Below, piece after piece: positions 18,216 through 28,200 of a DNA stretch of 64,000 nt. Position numbers and translations under genes: made by a program. Location: positions 109,752 through 173,751 of the forward strand of contig JBJEUF010000060.1 of NCBI GenBank assembly GCA_051883695.1, read 5' to 3'. Source of the DNA: UBA11524 sp051883695. GTDB taxonomy: Bacteria; Bacillota; Clostridia; Christensenellales; Aristaeellaceae. Below the pieces are notes generated by a model. It did not search any database, had not been told where the DNA came from, and saw nothing but the letters and a program-made list of their open reading frames with translations. Position 1 is the first letter of the stretch, and every line of letters starts with the position of its first letter.

Positions 18216-19433
18216 TCACTCGCTGAGAAACGCAGCGATCCGCTCCGCCTGCACCAGGTTGTTCTTCCTTTTCGCTATGAACGCATACTGACGCGCGCCA
18301 AGCTCCGCCAGCGCCTGGGGAGACATGGCGCCGACACGGCGGATCGCGTCGGCCATCTGCGGCGGATCAAAGCCCGCCATGGGAATCAGATAATCGAAGT
18401 ATTCCTCCGGGATGCCCGCCAGACGGCAGGAAAGCACAGGCTTGCCCGAGCGCATGAACTCAAAGAGCTTTGAGGGGAAGCAATAGGCCGAGGCCTCCTC
18501 CGCTGGGTCACGCAGGTTGACGAACATCGTCGCCTGCCTCTGCAAGTCCAGCAGCGCTTCCCGTGTCGGCAGGAAGCCGAAATAACGGATGCGCGCGTCC
18601 CGTTTCGCGCATTCCTCCACCTGGCCGCTCGCGCTTCCGGTGCCTGTGATCCACAGCTCGTACCGGTCATCAAGATACGCAAAGGCCTGCACCAGCCGCA
18701 TCACGCCAAAGCGTTCGTGCACGGCGCCGGAGTACATCACGATGATCTTCCCGTTCGCATCCGCCGCTGTCAGCCGGGGCTTTGCTTCCGTTTCAGCCAC
18801 GTTGATCGAGCCCTCCATGACCATGCAGCGCGCTTCGTCCAACCCCAGAAACGTCCGCATCGGCCCGGTGTAGAGCACGAAACGGTCAATCACGGACAGA
18901 CGCTTTCGGATGCTCCGCCAGTCCATCGCCTTGAGACAGGCCTTCAGCCGCGACATGTGCAGATCCATGAACTGCGGCAGGTCGGGCACGATCAGGCAGA
19001 TCCGCGCCGTCGGCATCTGGCGGCGGATGAGCTGCGCCGCAGCCAGACAGGCGCTGCGCATCTCATAGACGCAGACCGTCAGCTCGTCCTGACGGCAGTC
19101 GACGCCCTTCATCCACTTTTTCACCGCCCGGCACAGGCTGCGCCGTCCGGTCAGACGGTTCAGGTACTCCACATTCAGATAGCCAACCTGCACATCCTGC
19201 GCCCCCTGCGCATGGCAGAAGGTCCGCTGCTGCAGGTACAGGCTGCGGTTGACGGGAAATCCGGGCAGGGAGAGCAGCCCGATGGTATCAAAGCGCTGCC
19301 CCAGCGCCGCTTCCAGCCCCTCCAGCAGATTTCTCTGCGACAGGACAGACGCGGCGTTCCTGTAGCCCAGCTGCGCGTATTCCGCCGCCAGCCCGTCCGT
19401 CAGATAGCTGCCCAGCCACAGCAGACGTTTCAT
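18216..19433 (-). CDS. GT-B glycosyltransferase, diverged family 4-like
   Basis: The 405-residue protein has a poorly conserved acceptor half. Its donor half is recognisable: KIIVMYSGAVHERFGV, IRYFGFLPTREALLDL and YCFPSKLFEFMRSGKPVL, the last with the conserved Glu. ATG 19433 overlaps the upstream stop codon (ATGA), so translation is coupled. An 18-codon upstream extension lies inside the previous gene and is rejected. It has a central cysteine-bearing helix-rich part not seen in its neighbours. Sugar specificity is unknown. Confidence 0.82.
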   Translation of the reverse strand: MKRLLWLGSYLTDGLAAEYAQLGYRNAASVLSQRNLLEGLEAALGQRFDTIGLLSLPGFPVNRSLYLQQRTFCHAQGAQDVQVGYLNVEYLNRLTGRRSLCRAVKKWMKGVDCRQDELTVCVYEMRSACLAAAQLIRRQMPTARICLIVPDLPQFMDLHMSRLKACLKAMDWRSIRKRLSVIDRFVLYTGPMRTFLGLDEARCMVMEGSINVAETEAKPRLTAADANGKIIVMYSGAVHERFGVMRLVQAFAYLDDRYELWITGTGSASGQVEECAKRDARIRYFGFLPTREALLDLQRQATMFVNLRDPAEEASAYCFPSKLFEFMRSGKPVLSCRLAGIPEEYFDYLIPMAGFDPPQMADAIRRVGAMSPQALAELGARQYAFIAKRKNNLVQAERIAAFLSE

Positions 19434-20677
19434 GCCTTTCGCTCCCTTACCACGCCGCGCAGCGTCTCCTCGTACAGCGCCGTGCACCGCTCCCGGCCCA
19501 GATACTCACAGACATATCTGCGTCCCTGCCATCCCATGCGCGCCGCGTCGGCCGGATTGGCGTACAGCTGCTTCACCGCCGCAATCAGTCCCGGCAGATC
19601 GCCGGAGCGCGCCACCACGCCCGCCTGCTGCTCCCTGACGAGGCGCGACAGATCGCTTTCCTCATCAAAGGATGCCAGAATCGGACGCGCCGCCGACATG
19701 ATGCTCCACGTCTTGCTGGGCACTGAGCTGCTGCCCACACCGGGCTTGGAGATAATCAGGCCCGCATCGCCCAGGCTGAACACATGGGCAATGTCCTCGT
19801 AGGGCTGGAAGGGCAGCAGGATCACGTTCCCGATCTGCTCCCTGCGGACAGCGGAGAGCAGATCGTCCTTCGCGGCGCCCTCGCCGATGAGCACGAAGCG
19901 CACATCGGGCAGCTCCGTCTGCAGCACCTTCGCCGCATCCAGCAGCAGCCGCAGGTTCTGTGAATACCCGATGTTTCCGCTGTAGCAGAGATAGTACCGC
20001 TCCGGGTCAAGGCCGTACCGCGAAAAGAGGATGTTCTCCTCCCGCGCCACCGGGTGAACGGTCTGTGCGTCAATCCAGTTCGGAATCATGACGATCTTCT
20101 CATCCGGCACGCCCTTTTCCAGGATGTTGCGCCTGAAATCCTCGGTGATGGCGACAATCCTGTCCGCCCGGCGGTAGGTGCGGTCCTCCACCCATCGGCC
20201 GATCTTCCAGAGCAGCGAACCCTTCTGGGTCATGTTCGCGCTGACGAGGGAATCCGGGAACACATCCTGCAGGCTGTACACAAAGGGGATCTTCAGCCGC
20301 CCGGCAACCAGGCCGCACAGCAGGCCCTGCGTGGGCGGCGTGCTGACGGCAAAGATCACATCCGCGTCCCTGACGCGGCAGCCCCGCACATATTCAGCCG
20401 CGTTGACCATGAAATACCGCAGCGCGCGCAGGATGGGATTGCGCCCCTCGCGCACCATCGGGATGCGATGCACCCGGACGCGACCGTCATAGAGCGTTTC
20501 GTCCCTTCGTCCGCGATAGGCGCGGACCGTCTCCGCATCCACACCGCGCGTCGGGCTGGGGCAGATGACCGTCAGCTCATGCCCCGCCGCCAGCAGCCGC
20601 TCGATCAGATCCCGCTCCAGATGCGAGAACGCGATGGTTTCCGGCTGGAAATACGCATTCAGGAAGAGTATCCTCAT
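19430..20677 (-). CDS. Family 4 glycosyltransferase, WbuB/WcaI-like
   Basis: GT-B transferase of 415 residues beginning MRILFLNAYFQPE, as in WbuB-type enzymes. It shows VIFAVSTPPTQGL and PFVYSLQDVFPDSL in the acceptor half, and YSGNIGYSQNL and GVGSSSVPSKTWSIMSAARPIL in the donor half. WbuB-like enzymes commonly transfer an N-acetylated amino sugar early in repeat-unit assembly; applying that here is inference. It overlaps the GNAT gene by TGATG. Confidence 0.9.
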   Translation of the reverse strand: MRILFLNAYFQPETIAFSHLERDLIERLLAAGHELTVICPSPTRGVDAETVRAYRGRRDETLYDGRVRVHRIPMVREGRNPILRALRYFMVNAAEYVRGCRVRDADVIFAVSTPPTQGLLCGLVAGRLKIPFVYSLQDVFPDSLVSANMTQKGSLLWKIGRWVEDRTYRRADRIVAITEDFRRNILEKGVPDEKIVMIPNWIDAQTVHPVAREENILFSRYGLDPERYYLCYSGNIGYSQNLRLLLDAAKVLQTELPDVRFVLIGEGAAKDDLLSAVRREQIGNVILLPFQPYEDIAHVFSLGDAGLIISKPGVGSSSVPSKTWSIMSAARPILASFDEESDLSRLVREQQAGVVARSGDLPGLIAAVKQLYANPADAARMGWQGRRYVCEYLGRERCTALYEETLRGVVRERKA

Positions 20678-21288
20678 CAGGCATCGCTCCGATATCTGTA
20701 TTCGTTCATCGCCCTGCCTTCATGGGTCGTGTAGCTCCGGGCAAGAGCAAACCCGTTGCGCCGGTAGAAGCAATTCGCAGCGTCATTGTCCTTTGCGTCC
20801 GTTTCCAGCGTGATATAGGCGTACCGGTCAAAATCGACCCGCTGCTTCAGCGCCTCGATCAGCGCGGAGCCCACGCCCTGCCGCTTCGCCTCCGGCGCAA
20901 CGCCGATGGAAGCCAGCTCCACATATGCCTCCTGCCGCCGCGCCTCCCCCGGCTTGAGGAAGGCGCGCACCAGCCGCATGAACACCGCCGGATTGCGCAC
21001 AAGGGCGCCCAGGCTGTACCACGCAAAGGGAATCAGCCGCGTCCGGATCATCTGCCTGTACAGTGCGCTGAGCTGCGATGACCAGGCCAGAAAGCCAACG
21101 GCCTCTCCCCGATCGTCAAAGGCCGCCAGCAATCCCGATGCCTCGTGCGCACAGTACGCGCTGTACATCTGCCGCAGGAAGCCACGGCCCAGGAACGTCA
21201 GGAAAAAGCCCTCAAAGGTCTCCATATGTATCTCCACGATCCGCCGGATGACCTCGCGCTCCTGCGGCGCCACGCGCCTGATCTGCAT
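20677..21288 (-). CDS. GNAT-family N-acetyltransferase of the glycan locus
   Basis: Acetyl-CoA-dependent transferase of 203 residues. The central region ELASIGVAPEAKRQGVGSALIEA is the acetyl-CoA-binding motif A, followed by LETDAKDNDAANCFYRRNGF (motif B). Placed between the initiating transferase and a glycosyltransferase, it may acetylate the amino group installed by the adjacent DegT aminotransferase, as in other N-acyl amino-sugar pathways. That role is inferred. It could instead act on a protein or small molecule. Confidence 0.82.
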   Translation of the reverse strand: MQIRRVAPQEREVIRRIVEIHMETFEGFFLTFLGRGFLRQMYSAYCAHEASGLLAAFDDRGEAVGFLAWSSQLSALYRQMIRTRLIPFAWYSLGALVRNPAVFMRLVRAFLKPGEARRQEAYVELASIGVAPEAKRQGVGSALIEALKQRVDFDRYAYITLETDAKDNDAANCFYRRNGFALARSYTTHEGRAMNEYRYRSDA

Positions 21289-21306
21289 AAGCCCCGTTTC
21301 CTCCCG

Positions 21307-22032
21307 TCAAAGCGGCATTGCGTCCTCTGCGTTTGCGGCCTTCTCCCTGCCCAGCATCGCCAGCACGGTCCTCGCCATCAGCCGAATATCCCCCCGGAGG
21401 CTGAATTCCCGGAGCCCGCGGAGGTTATAGCGCATCTTCCGGGGCAGCACCTGACGGATATAAGCGTCATCGACGTTTTCCACACCGTTCAGCAGCTTCT
21501 CCTCATCCCGGAAGCAGATGCTCGCCTCGCTGGTCACCCCGGCAGGAAGCAGCAGCGTCGCCATCATCTCGGGTGTGTACACCGCCACATACCGCGGCAC
21601 CTCCGGCCTTGTCCCCACCAGCGTCATCGTCCCTCGAAGCACATCGATCAGCTGGGCAGTTTCATCCAGCCGGCATCTGCGGATCAGCCGGCCGACACGG
21701 GTCACGCGGCTGTCTCCGCCAATCGTCACAAGGCTGCCCAGGCGATCCGCCCCGGACACCATCGTGCGGAACTTGAAGATGCGGAACTCCCTGCCGTACT
21801 GCGTCACGCGAACCTGCCGGAAAAACACCGGCCCCGGCGAATCCAGCCGGATCGCTGCCGCCAGCAGCAGAAAAACAGGCGACAGCAGCACCAGCAGCAG
21901 GGCGGACACCAGCACATCCGCCATCCGTTTGAGCACCAGGCTGGCCCTTTTCCGGCACAGCGCGTCATAATAGGGGCGCACCGCATCCATCCGCATGAAA
22001 GGCGGCAGCTCCTCCCATTTACAGATTCTCAT
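21307..22032 (-). CDS. Initiating phosphoglycosyltransferase (monotopic sugar transferase)
   Basis: Transfers a sugar-phosphate from a nucleotide sugar to undecaprenyl phosphate and so starts each repeat unit. The 241-residue protein has one re-entrant hydrophobic segment (about 38-62, KRMADVLVSALLLVLLSPVF). The conserved FKFRTM motif, the Asp-Glu catalytic dyad in RRCRLDETAQL, and DVLRGTMTLVGTRPEVPRYV follow. It is a short, PglC/EpsL-like version without the extra spans of WbaP. It starts 3 bp after the aminotransferase stop, with AAGGGA inside that gene. Confidence 0.92.
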   Translation of the reverse strand: MRICKWEELPPFMRMDAVRPYYDALCRKRASLVLKRMADVLVSALLLVLLSPVFLLLAAAIRLDSPGPVFFRQVRVTQYGREFRIFKFRTMVSGADRLGSLVTIGGDSRVTRVGRLIRRCRLDETAQLIDVLRGTMTLVGTRPEVPRYVAVYTPEMMATLLLPAGVTSEASICFRDEEKLLNGVENVDDAYIRQVLPRKMRYNLRGLREFSLRGDIRLMARTVLAMLGREKAANAEDAMPL

Positions 22033-22035
22033 GCC

Positions 22036-23241
22036 CTATCCCTTCAGCGCTTCCTGCAGGCATTCGATCACATAGGCCATATCATCATCCGTCAGCCGGG
22101 TATGGAGCGGCAGCGACACCGCGTTCTCATAATACGCGCAGGCGTTGGGATAATCCCCGGCATCAAAGCCCAGCTTCCGGTAGGCGGTCATCATTGCCAG
22201 CGGCTTGTAGTGCACATTGCAGGAGACGCCCAGCTCCGCCATCCGGGCGATGATCTGACCGCGTTCATGCGCGTCAATGCCCGGAATGCGCGTGATATAG
22301 AGGTGACCGGAGGAACGGTACGCCTCGCAGTAATGGGTCAGCGTGCTGATCCCCATCGGCTTGATTGCCGCATCGTATCGGCGGATCATCTCCTCGCGCC
22401 GTGCCAGCATCTGCGGGTAGCGATCCAGCTGCCGCAATCCGATCGCCGCCACGATATCCGTCATGTTGCACTTGTACCATGGCCCGATGATATCGTATTC
22501 CCACTCGCCCAGGCGCGACTTTGCCAGCGCATCCCGCGACTGCCCGTGCAGGGACATCAGCTGCAGGTAGCGGTAGATTTCCTCATCTTCCACGCCGGGG
22601 AAGGTACGCCAGGTCAGCGCTCCGCCCTCCGCAGTGGTCAGGTTTTTGACCGCATGGAAGCTGAAGGCGGAGAAATCAGCGATGGAGCCAACCATCCGCC
22701 CATGCCACTGAGCGCCCAGCGCATGCGCCGCATCCGCCACAATCGCCACGCGGCCCAGCGCCTCCTGCAGCGCGCCGGTCGGCTTGAACAGACGCCGCTT
22801 TTCCTCCGCGATGGCAAACAGCCGGTCATAATCGCAGGGGATGCCGCCCAGATCCACCGGGATGATCGCCTTGGTCCGTTCATTCACCGCCGCGGCGACC
22901 TTGTCGTAATCCATCTCAAAGCTGTCCGGCTGCGTGTCGATCAGCACGGGCCGCGCACCGACATGGCAGATGACAGAGGCTGAGGCCGTATAGGTGTACA
23001 CAGAGGTAATGACCTCATCCCCCGGGCCGATGCCCAACAGGCGCAGCGCCAGCTCCGCGCAGGCCGTCTGGGAATTGAGGCAAACGCATCGCGGCGCATT
23101 GACAAAATCGGCAATGCGCCGTTCCAGCTCCTTGGTACGAGGGCCCGTGGTGATCCATCCGGACTGCATCGCCGCCACGACCTCTGCCACCTCAAGGTCT
23201 GTGATATCGGGCACCGTAAAGGGGAGCACCCGCCTTTTCAT
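22036..23241 (-). CDS. DegT-family nucleotide-sugar aminotransferase
   Basis: PLP enzyme of 401 residues, first gene after the internal promoter. It has GWITTGPRTKELE near the N-terminus, the cofactor motif VADAAHALGA, the PLP lysine in FSFHAVKNLTTAEGG, and a C-terminal NVHYKPLAMM segment. It resembles enzymes that make UDP-4-amino-4,6-dideoxy-GlcNAc next to a PglC-type initiating transferase. The dehydratase that pathway would need is not in the window. GAGG lies 10 nt before ATG 23241 but only 1 nt before the ATG three codons upstream, so the later ATG is preferred. Confidence 0.88.
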   Translation of the reverse strand: MKRRVLPFTVPDITDLEVAEVVAAMQSGWITTGPRTKELERRIADFVNAPRCVCLNSQTACAELALRLLGIGPGDEVITSVYTYTASASVICHVGARPVLIDTQPDSFEMDYDKVAAAVNERTKAIIPVDLGGIPCDYDRLFAIAEEKRRLFKPTGALQEALGRVAIVADAAHALGAQWHGRMVGSIADFSAFSFHAVKNLTTAEGGALTWRTFPGVEDEEIYRYLQLMSLHGQSRDALAKSRLGEWEYDIIGPWYKCNMTDIVAAIGLRQLDRYPQMLARREEMIRRYDAAIKPMGISTLTHYCEAYRSSGHLYITRIPGIDAHERGQIIARMAELGVSCNVHYKPLAMMTAYRKLGFDAGDYPNACAYYENAVSLPLHTRLTDDDMAYVIECLQEALKG

Positions 23242-23539
23242 CCTATCCATTCCTCAAGCTCCCTGTTGTCTCTTTTCGTCCCCATGACCCTTGCCCCTTC
23301 TGTGCCGCGCCCTTCCGGCCGCACATTGCCGCTGGCAGGATCCTTCCTCCAGACGCATCTGTATTCTGCAAGCACATTTCCCGCATCTGCACAATCGGCG
23401 CAGCCGCATTCCTGCCGCTGCGCCTCCTTGCGACTGTCCAATCCTGTTCCTGCCCCTGCCATGGGAAGAAAGGATTCTGCTGCTGCCATGCGGCGTAACA
23501 GGTATGTTCAATGCAAGATTTGCATATCCAAACGGTTTC
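23242..23539 (-). promoter_or_regulatory. Long untranslated leader of the main polysaccharide operon
   Basis: About 290 nt separate the promoter at 23540-23568 from the first gene. No convincing gene lies here. The leader holds a hairpin with a perfect 8-bp stem (GGCGCAGC with GCTGCGCC, 23397-23424, 12-nt loop) and no T-run after it, so it is not a simple terminator. A long structured leader before a roughly 20-kb glycan operon fits processive antitermination, which is inferred. Confidence 0.45.
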
Positions 23540-23568
23540 ATTATACCGCAACGGCGCATCTGCGTCAA
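23540..23568 (-). promoter_or_regulatory. Sigma-A promoter of the main polysaccharide operon
   Basis: TTGACG (23568-23563), a 17-nt spacer and TATAAT (23545-23540), reading left on the minus strand. It overlaps the region just past the vanZ stop. Confidence 0.8.
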
Positions 23569-23578
23569 CACAGCGCCG

Positions 23579-24076
23579 TCACTGACGTCGCCATGCCCTG
23601 AAGCGTCCCAGCAGCACCAGGGACGCATAGGCCGCCGTGATGCCCGCCAGCACGCCGCAGCTATCCAGCAGCACATCCTGCCACATGCATGCCCGGGACG
23701 CGACAAACAGCTGATGCAGCTCATCCGTTCCCGCATAGAGGGTGCCGGCCAGCCAAGACGTTCTCGTCGGCCAGCGCAGTCCATAACTGCCCACCAGCAG
23801 CCTGATGCAGAAACCCAGCGCGGCAAACTCCGTAAAGTGCGCACCCTTGCGCACCAGCTTCCCAACAAAGGCAAAGATGCCTTCCTGCTCGATCGCGGGC
23901 AGGGCTTCAAAATCGGGGTCAATCACAGCAATGATGATTTCGGCAATGCTGTTGCTGGTCTGTGAGGATACGGTTCCGTCCTGCGCGGAAAAGAGGAAAA
24001 TCGCAGCCGCCACCCCCAGAACACAGCACCAGAGCCCGCCCCGCATCAGCCTCTGCCGCTTGTCCGTCCTTGTCAT
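23579..24076 (-). CDS. VanZ-family membrane protein
   Basis: Small membrane protein of 165 residues with four hydrophobic segments and the family features FLFSAQDG near the N-terminus, RKGAHFTEFAALGF, and TDELHQLFVASRACMWQDVLLDSCG. VanZ-like proteins are linked to resistance to cell-wall antibiotics and to envelope polysaccharide loci; the biochemical role is unclear. It overlaps the rfbC stop (start 24076, rfbC stop at 24073), so it is translationally coupled to rfbC. Confidence 0.88.
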   Translation of the reverse strand: MTRTDKRQRLMRGGLWCCVLGVAAAIFLFSAQDGTVSSQTSNSIAEIIIAVIDPDFEALPAIEQEGIFAFVGKLVRKGAHFTEFAALGFCIRLLVGSYGLRWPTRTSWLAGTLYAGTDELHQLFVASRACMWQDVLLDSCGVLAGITAAYASLVLLGRFRAWRRQ

Positions 24077-24681
24077 TCCTGTTTCTCCCGTTTGGCTGCG
24101 CCGCCCGCCATCAGCCGTTCCGTCAGCTCACGGAAGCTGTGGTTCGCCTGATCCTTGGCCGCAAGGATCAGCTCCTTCGCATCCATCGGCCAGTCAATCG
24201 CCAGCTCCGGATCGTTCCACATCACGCCGAATTCATCCTCCGGCGCGTAGAGCCGCGTACACTTGTATACAAAGCGTGCGACCGGAGAGGTCACCAGAAA
24301 GCCATGGAGGAAGCCCTCGGGCACCAGCAGCTGCCGCTTGTTTTCCTCGGAAAGATACACCCCCAGCGACCGGCCGTAGGTCGGGCTGCCCGGACGGACA
24401 TCCACCGCCACGTCATACACCTCGCCCTCGATCACCCGCACCAGCTTGCCCTGGGGCCGGGTCAGCTGAAGATGCATCCCGCGCAGCACCCCGCGCACGG
24501 AGCGGCTCTCGTTATCCTGCACAAAGCCGCAGGGCGTGCCGTCCAGATGCCTGAGATAGGGCGCGAACTCGTCGTTGAAGGTCTCCATGAAATAACCGCG
24601 TTCATCCCCGAACAGCTTCGGCTCGATGATCCAGAGCCCTTCCAGCTCCGTGCTGATAAACGTGAACTTTCCCAAATCCAT
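24073..24681 (-). CDS. rfbC: dTDP-4-dehydrorhamnose 3,5-epimerase
   Basis: Cupin enzyme that epimerises dTDP-4-keto-6-deoxyglucose to dTDP-4-keto-L-rhamnose. The 202-residue protein shows FGDERGYFMETF, SVRGVLRGMHLQ (containing the catalytic-histidine region), RVIEGEVYDVAVDVR and VPEGFLHGFL, all family marks. GGGAGG lies only 1 nt before ATG 24681 but 7 nt before an in-frame TTG two codons later, so the true start may be TTG 24675. It is the first gene of the locus, about 15 kb from rfbA and rfbB. The rfbD reductase is absent from the window. Confidence 0.94.
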   Translation of the reverse strand: MDLGKFTFISTELEGLWIIEPKLFGDERGYFMETFNDEFAPYLRHLDGTPCGFVQDNESRSVRGVLRGMHLQLTRPQGKLVRVIEGEVYDVAVDVRPGSPTYGRSLGVYLSEENKRQLLVPEGFLHGFLVTSPVARFVYKCTRLYAPEDEFGVMWNDPELAIDWPMDAKELILAAKDQANHSFRELTERLMAGGAAKREKQE

Positions 24682-24826
24682 TCCTCCCAGGCCGTCCGTC
24701 GTTCAGACAAGCCCTCTGCGAAGGAGACCGGGGACATCCATGCACCGGTCATGCCCGCATTCGCAGCTGTACTGTACGGCTGTGGCTTCACCGATCCTCT
24801 CAGTGAACACAGATACCGCTGATTAT

Positions 24827-24855
24827 ATTATACCCCGCACGCCCCAAACCGTCAA
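24827..24855 (-). promoter_or_regulatory. Sigma-A promoter of rfbC-vanZ
   Basis: TTGACG (24855-24850), 17-nt spacer, TATAAT (24832-24827). The -35 box lies exactly 25 nt from the edge of the intergenic repeat at 24881. About 140 nt of leader follow before rfbC, with a short GACCGG/CCGGTC hairpin but nothing else recognised. Confidence 0.8.
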
Positions 24856-24880
24856 GCGCGGCAAGGCTCCATGCAGGGCA

Positions 24881-24967
24881 ACCTCATTCAAAACGGAAAA
24901 CAAACATGAATGCGGCCGAAGGGGTGGAGTGGGCGATCGGAAAGCCCCCTCCTTTGCTTCCGCAGAA
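24881..24967 (+). repeat. Intergenic repeat A, copy 1
   Basis: This 87-bp segment is nearly identical to the reverse complement of 36231-36317. Both copies share TTCAAAACGGAAA, CAAACATGAATGCGGCCG and GGGCGATCGGAAAGCCCCCTCC-like blocks, including a GGAGnGGGC/GCCCCCTCC stem. The rest of the interval up to about 25060 is GC-rich and holds nothing I recognise. Confidence 0.85.
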
Positions 24968-25066
24968 GGTGTTTCGCGCCTGCGCGCGCGACCAAAGGGC
25001 TTTCCGTCATCCAGCATCGCCTGAGCTTTGCCTTAAGCCAGGCTCGCCTGATTCCTTCTGCAGGTA

Positions 25067-25095
25067 TCGACAATATTCTGGAATTGTGTTACAAT
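25067..25095 (+). promoter_or_regulatory. Sigma-A promoter of the TIR gene pair
   Basis: TCGACA (25067-25072), 17-nt spacer, TACAAT (25090-25095), followed by an AT-rich start region. About 120 nt of leader precede the first TIR gene. Confidence 0.6.
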
Positions 25096-25221
25096 ATATA
25101 GGATTTCATTTCCTCTTTCTGCACGGGGAGTATCATCCTCCCGTTCTGCCCGGAAGATCGTCTGTTTTGTTTACACAAAAGCATCTCATCCGCCATCACC
25201 GATAAAGGAGTGAGTTTTTTC

Positions 25222-28200
25222 ATGCCCATCCCGACCGTCCTGGCCAACTGCACCCTGTGCTCACGTCAGCTGATCTTCACGCCCCAGACGCCGTATCTGA
25301 AATGCGCCGCCTGCAGCACCACCAATTACCATCCAAGTCCCGATCAGCTCTCGGGGGAGGTTGCACCTGCGGGCAAGCCCGCCAACGCACAGTTGCAAAA
25401 GGCTCACGCCTATCGTGCAAAACGCCTCTACGACAAGGCAGAGCAGCTGTACACACTGTTCATTGCCGACAATCCGGATAGCGACGTATTGCATGAAGCC
25501 CATTGGGGATTGGCCATGTGCCGCTTTGGCGTGGAGTATGTGGAGGACTCGCTCACAAAGAAAATCCTGCCCACCGTCAATTTTACATCGCCTGACGCCC
25601 TGCAGGATGATTTTGACTATGAGCAGGCCTGCAGCCTGGCGCCGGAGGAGATCAGAAGCACATACATGGAGAACGCCCGGTACATCGATCAGGTGCAGGA
25701 CCGCATCCGCCACCTGTCGCACAACATGAAGCCCTTTGACATCTTCCTGTGCTATAAGCATTCCGATCCCGATCTGCCCGGACACAATACCGTGGACTAC
25801 AATCACGCGCAGGACTGGTATGCAGAGCTGAAAAGCCTCGGGTACAATGTCTTTTTTGCCGACAAGACCCTCAGGGAGTACACCGGCGCGGACTACGAGG
25901 CAAAGATCTATTACGCGCTGAGCACCAGCCGTGTGATGCTGCTTTTCTGCTCCCAGACAGCGTATCTTTCCACGCCATGGGTCAGGAGCGAGTGGTCCCG
26001 CTTCATCCTCATGAGCAAAAGGGACCCCCAGAAGCTGCTCATGCCGCTGCTCTATGGCGTGGCTCCCTCCGACCTGCCCTCCGTCATTTCGGCGAACAAC
26101 AGGAATCAGGTGCTCGATATGCGGGATTCCTTCGCCTCCAAAAACCTGATCTCTTCCATTGCCAACCATCTGGGCACAGCGCTGCCCGATGTGGCGCCGG
26201 AGTTGGACAAAGCCCTTTCCGCCCTGCGCCGTCGCGACTGGGATACAGCCGGGGAAGCGCTGAACAGCGCCGGCCAAATCATCAAGGCTGACGAACAGCG
26301 CAGCGAGTATTCCGATCTGTGCCTGTACAGATTGCTGCTCAAGCTCCATCTGCATTCGCCGGAGGCGCTGATCCACTGCCAGGAGCCCTTCACCGATACG
26401 CAGGAATGGGATCAGGCCCGCCGGTATGCCACTGAAGCCCGCCGGGCATCCCTTGACAAGCTGGTGCCCGACCGCTCGGTTTTCGCGAACCGTGCGCTGC
26501 AGAACGTGCAGGAGGCGCTGGTGGACAAGCGTTGGGAGGATGCCTCCAGAGCGCTGGACACGGCCATCAGGTACATTGACAGCAAGGCAAGACCCGATGA
26601 TTTCGCCATGACGTCCATCTACCGCCTGCTGATCCGCTACGAGCTGTCCAATGCGGCAGAGCTGGCACGCTGCGGGAAGCCTGTGGAAGGGACCGAAGAA
26701 TGGCAGACCGCCCTTGCCGGTGCCTCGCCCACTTTCCAGGCGAAGATGCAGAGCTGGGCCTTCGACCTCCATGCCACACTGCAGCGGATGGGCATCAAGG
26801 CACGCTACAACGCTGACAAAACGCAGGCCATCCTTGGTGCCAACTGCGTGAAGAACCAAGCCGTCACCGCACTGAGCCTGCCCGAGGGCGTGGTCGCCAT
26901 TGAGCAGGATGCCTTCAAGAACTGTCAGGAGCTTCGCAGTCTCCATCTGCCCCGCTCCCTGCGCAGCATCGCCCACGGTGCCATTGACTGTTCCCGTCCC
27001 GATTTCAGGGTGAAGCTGTATGACAATACGCCCCTGACGTCGAACCCCTTCGTCAGACCGGGCGTCAGCAGCATCACCCTCATCGCCACCGAGGCCCCCA
27101 CGCTGATGATCGCGGACGATATGCTGTTGCAGATTGCAGACAACGGCAGCCGGGCCCTGATCGTTCCCCTGTCCGGCAAGCCCAAGGTAACCGTCTCCGG
27201 CAATGTCAGCATCATCCGCCCGTATGCCTTCTCCGACAGCAGCCCCAAGGCTCCTGCCAACGTGGTGCTGTCTCCGAGCGTCCGCTTCATCGAGACCGCT
27301 GCCTTTGCCAACGCATCGTGCCTGAAAAGCATCACCCTGCCGAAAAAACTGCAGTCCATCGGCGCATCCGCCTTTGCCAACTGTACCGGCCTGCAGGAGA
27401 TCGTTCTGCCCGAGAGCCTGACAAGCCTGGGCGAAGCTGCCTTCTCCGGCTGCACCGCCCTGAGCCGGGCAACCATTTATGCAAAGCTGCCGCAGCTCAG
27501 CCCCAGCACATTCTCCGGCTGTATCTCCCTGAAAACGGTTGATCTGCCCGATTCCCTGCCCGTCATTGGCGATATGGCCTTTCTGAATTGCTCCGCGCTG
27601 ATGAAGCTCCGGCTTCCCGGCAGCCTGACCGCTATCGGCAAGTCCGCCTTCAACGGCTGCAGCAGCCTGACAGACCTGACGATTCCCAAGGGCGTCACCG
27701 TCCTGCCGGAGTCCGTATGCATGGGCTGCAATGCCCTCAGGAATGTCAGCCTTACCGGCACGATCACAACCGTTTCGAACAATGCTTTCGATGGCTGCAG
27801 CAGCCTGAAACGGCTGGATTTCCCGCAGGGTCTGCAGGAGATCGGCAATCGCGCCTTCCACAACTGCTTTGAGCTGAAGCATCTGACCCTGCCGGACAGC
27901 GTGAGCACCTTTGGCTACAGGATCGCGGGGTGCTCCACAGCCGTTTTCGCTCCCGCGAACTCAGCCGCAGCCCGTTGGGCCGCATCCGAAGGACATCCGC
28001 TCAATCCCAGCCCGTTCAACAGCAAGCGGGGAATGCTTCTCCGGCTTCTGCTGCTGCCCCTGCGCACGGCGGTGATTCTGCTGCCCGTGCTGATCCTGTT
28101 ATTCGTCGCGGGCTATTTTCTCCGGGACACGTCCCCTGTTTCAGACATCATCAGCGCCTATCAGGGCGGTATCGTGAATCACAGGAGCATCAGCGCAGAC

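Noticed and set aside
23243..23551. ORF of 102 codons in the polysaccharide-operon leader
   Set aside because: Its ATG lies in the promoter spacer region, upstream of the predicted transcript start, and the product has no family features.
24823..25017. Short ORF over repeat A copy 1, with a similar peptide encoded near copy 2
   Set aside because: The shared peptide results from the DNA repeat; there is no ribosome site and the frame is not maintained across the copies.
25261..27882. Minus-strand frame of 873 codons opposite the first TIR gene
   Set aside because: Antisense to a well-supported gene with clear domains; composition is low-complexity Gly/Gln.
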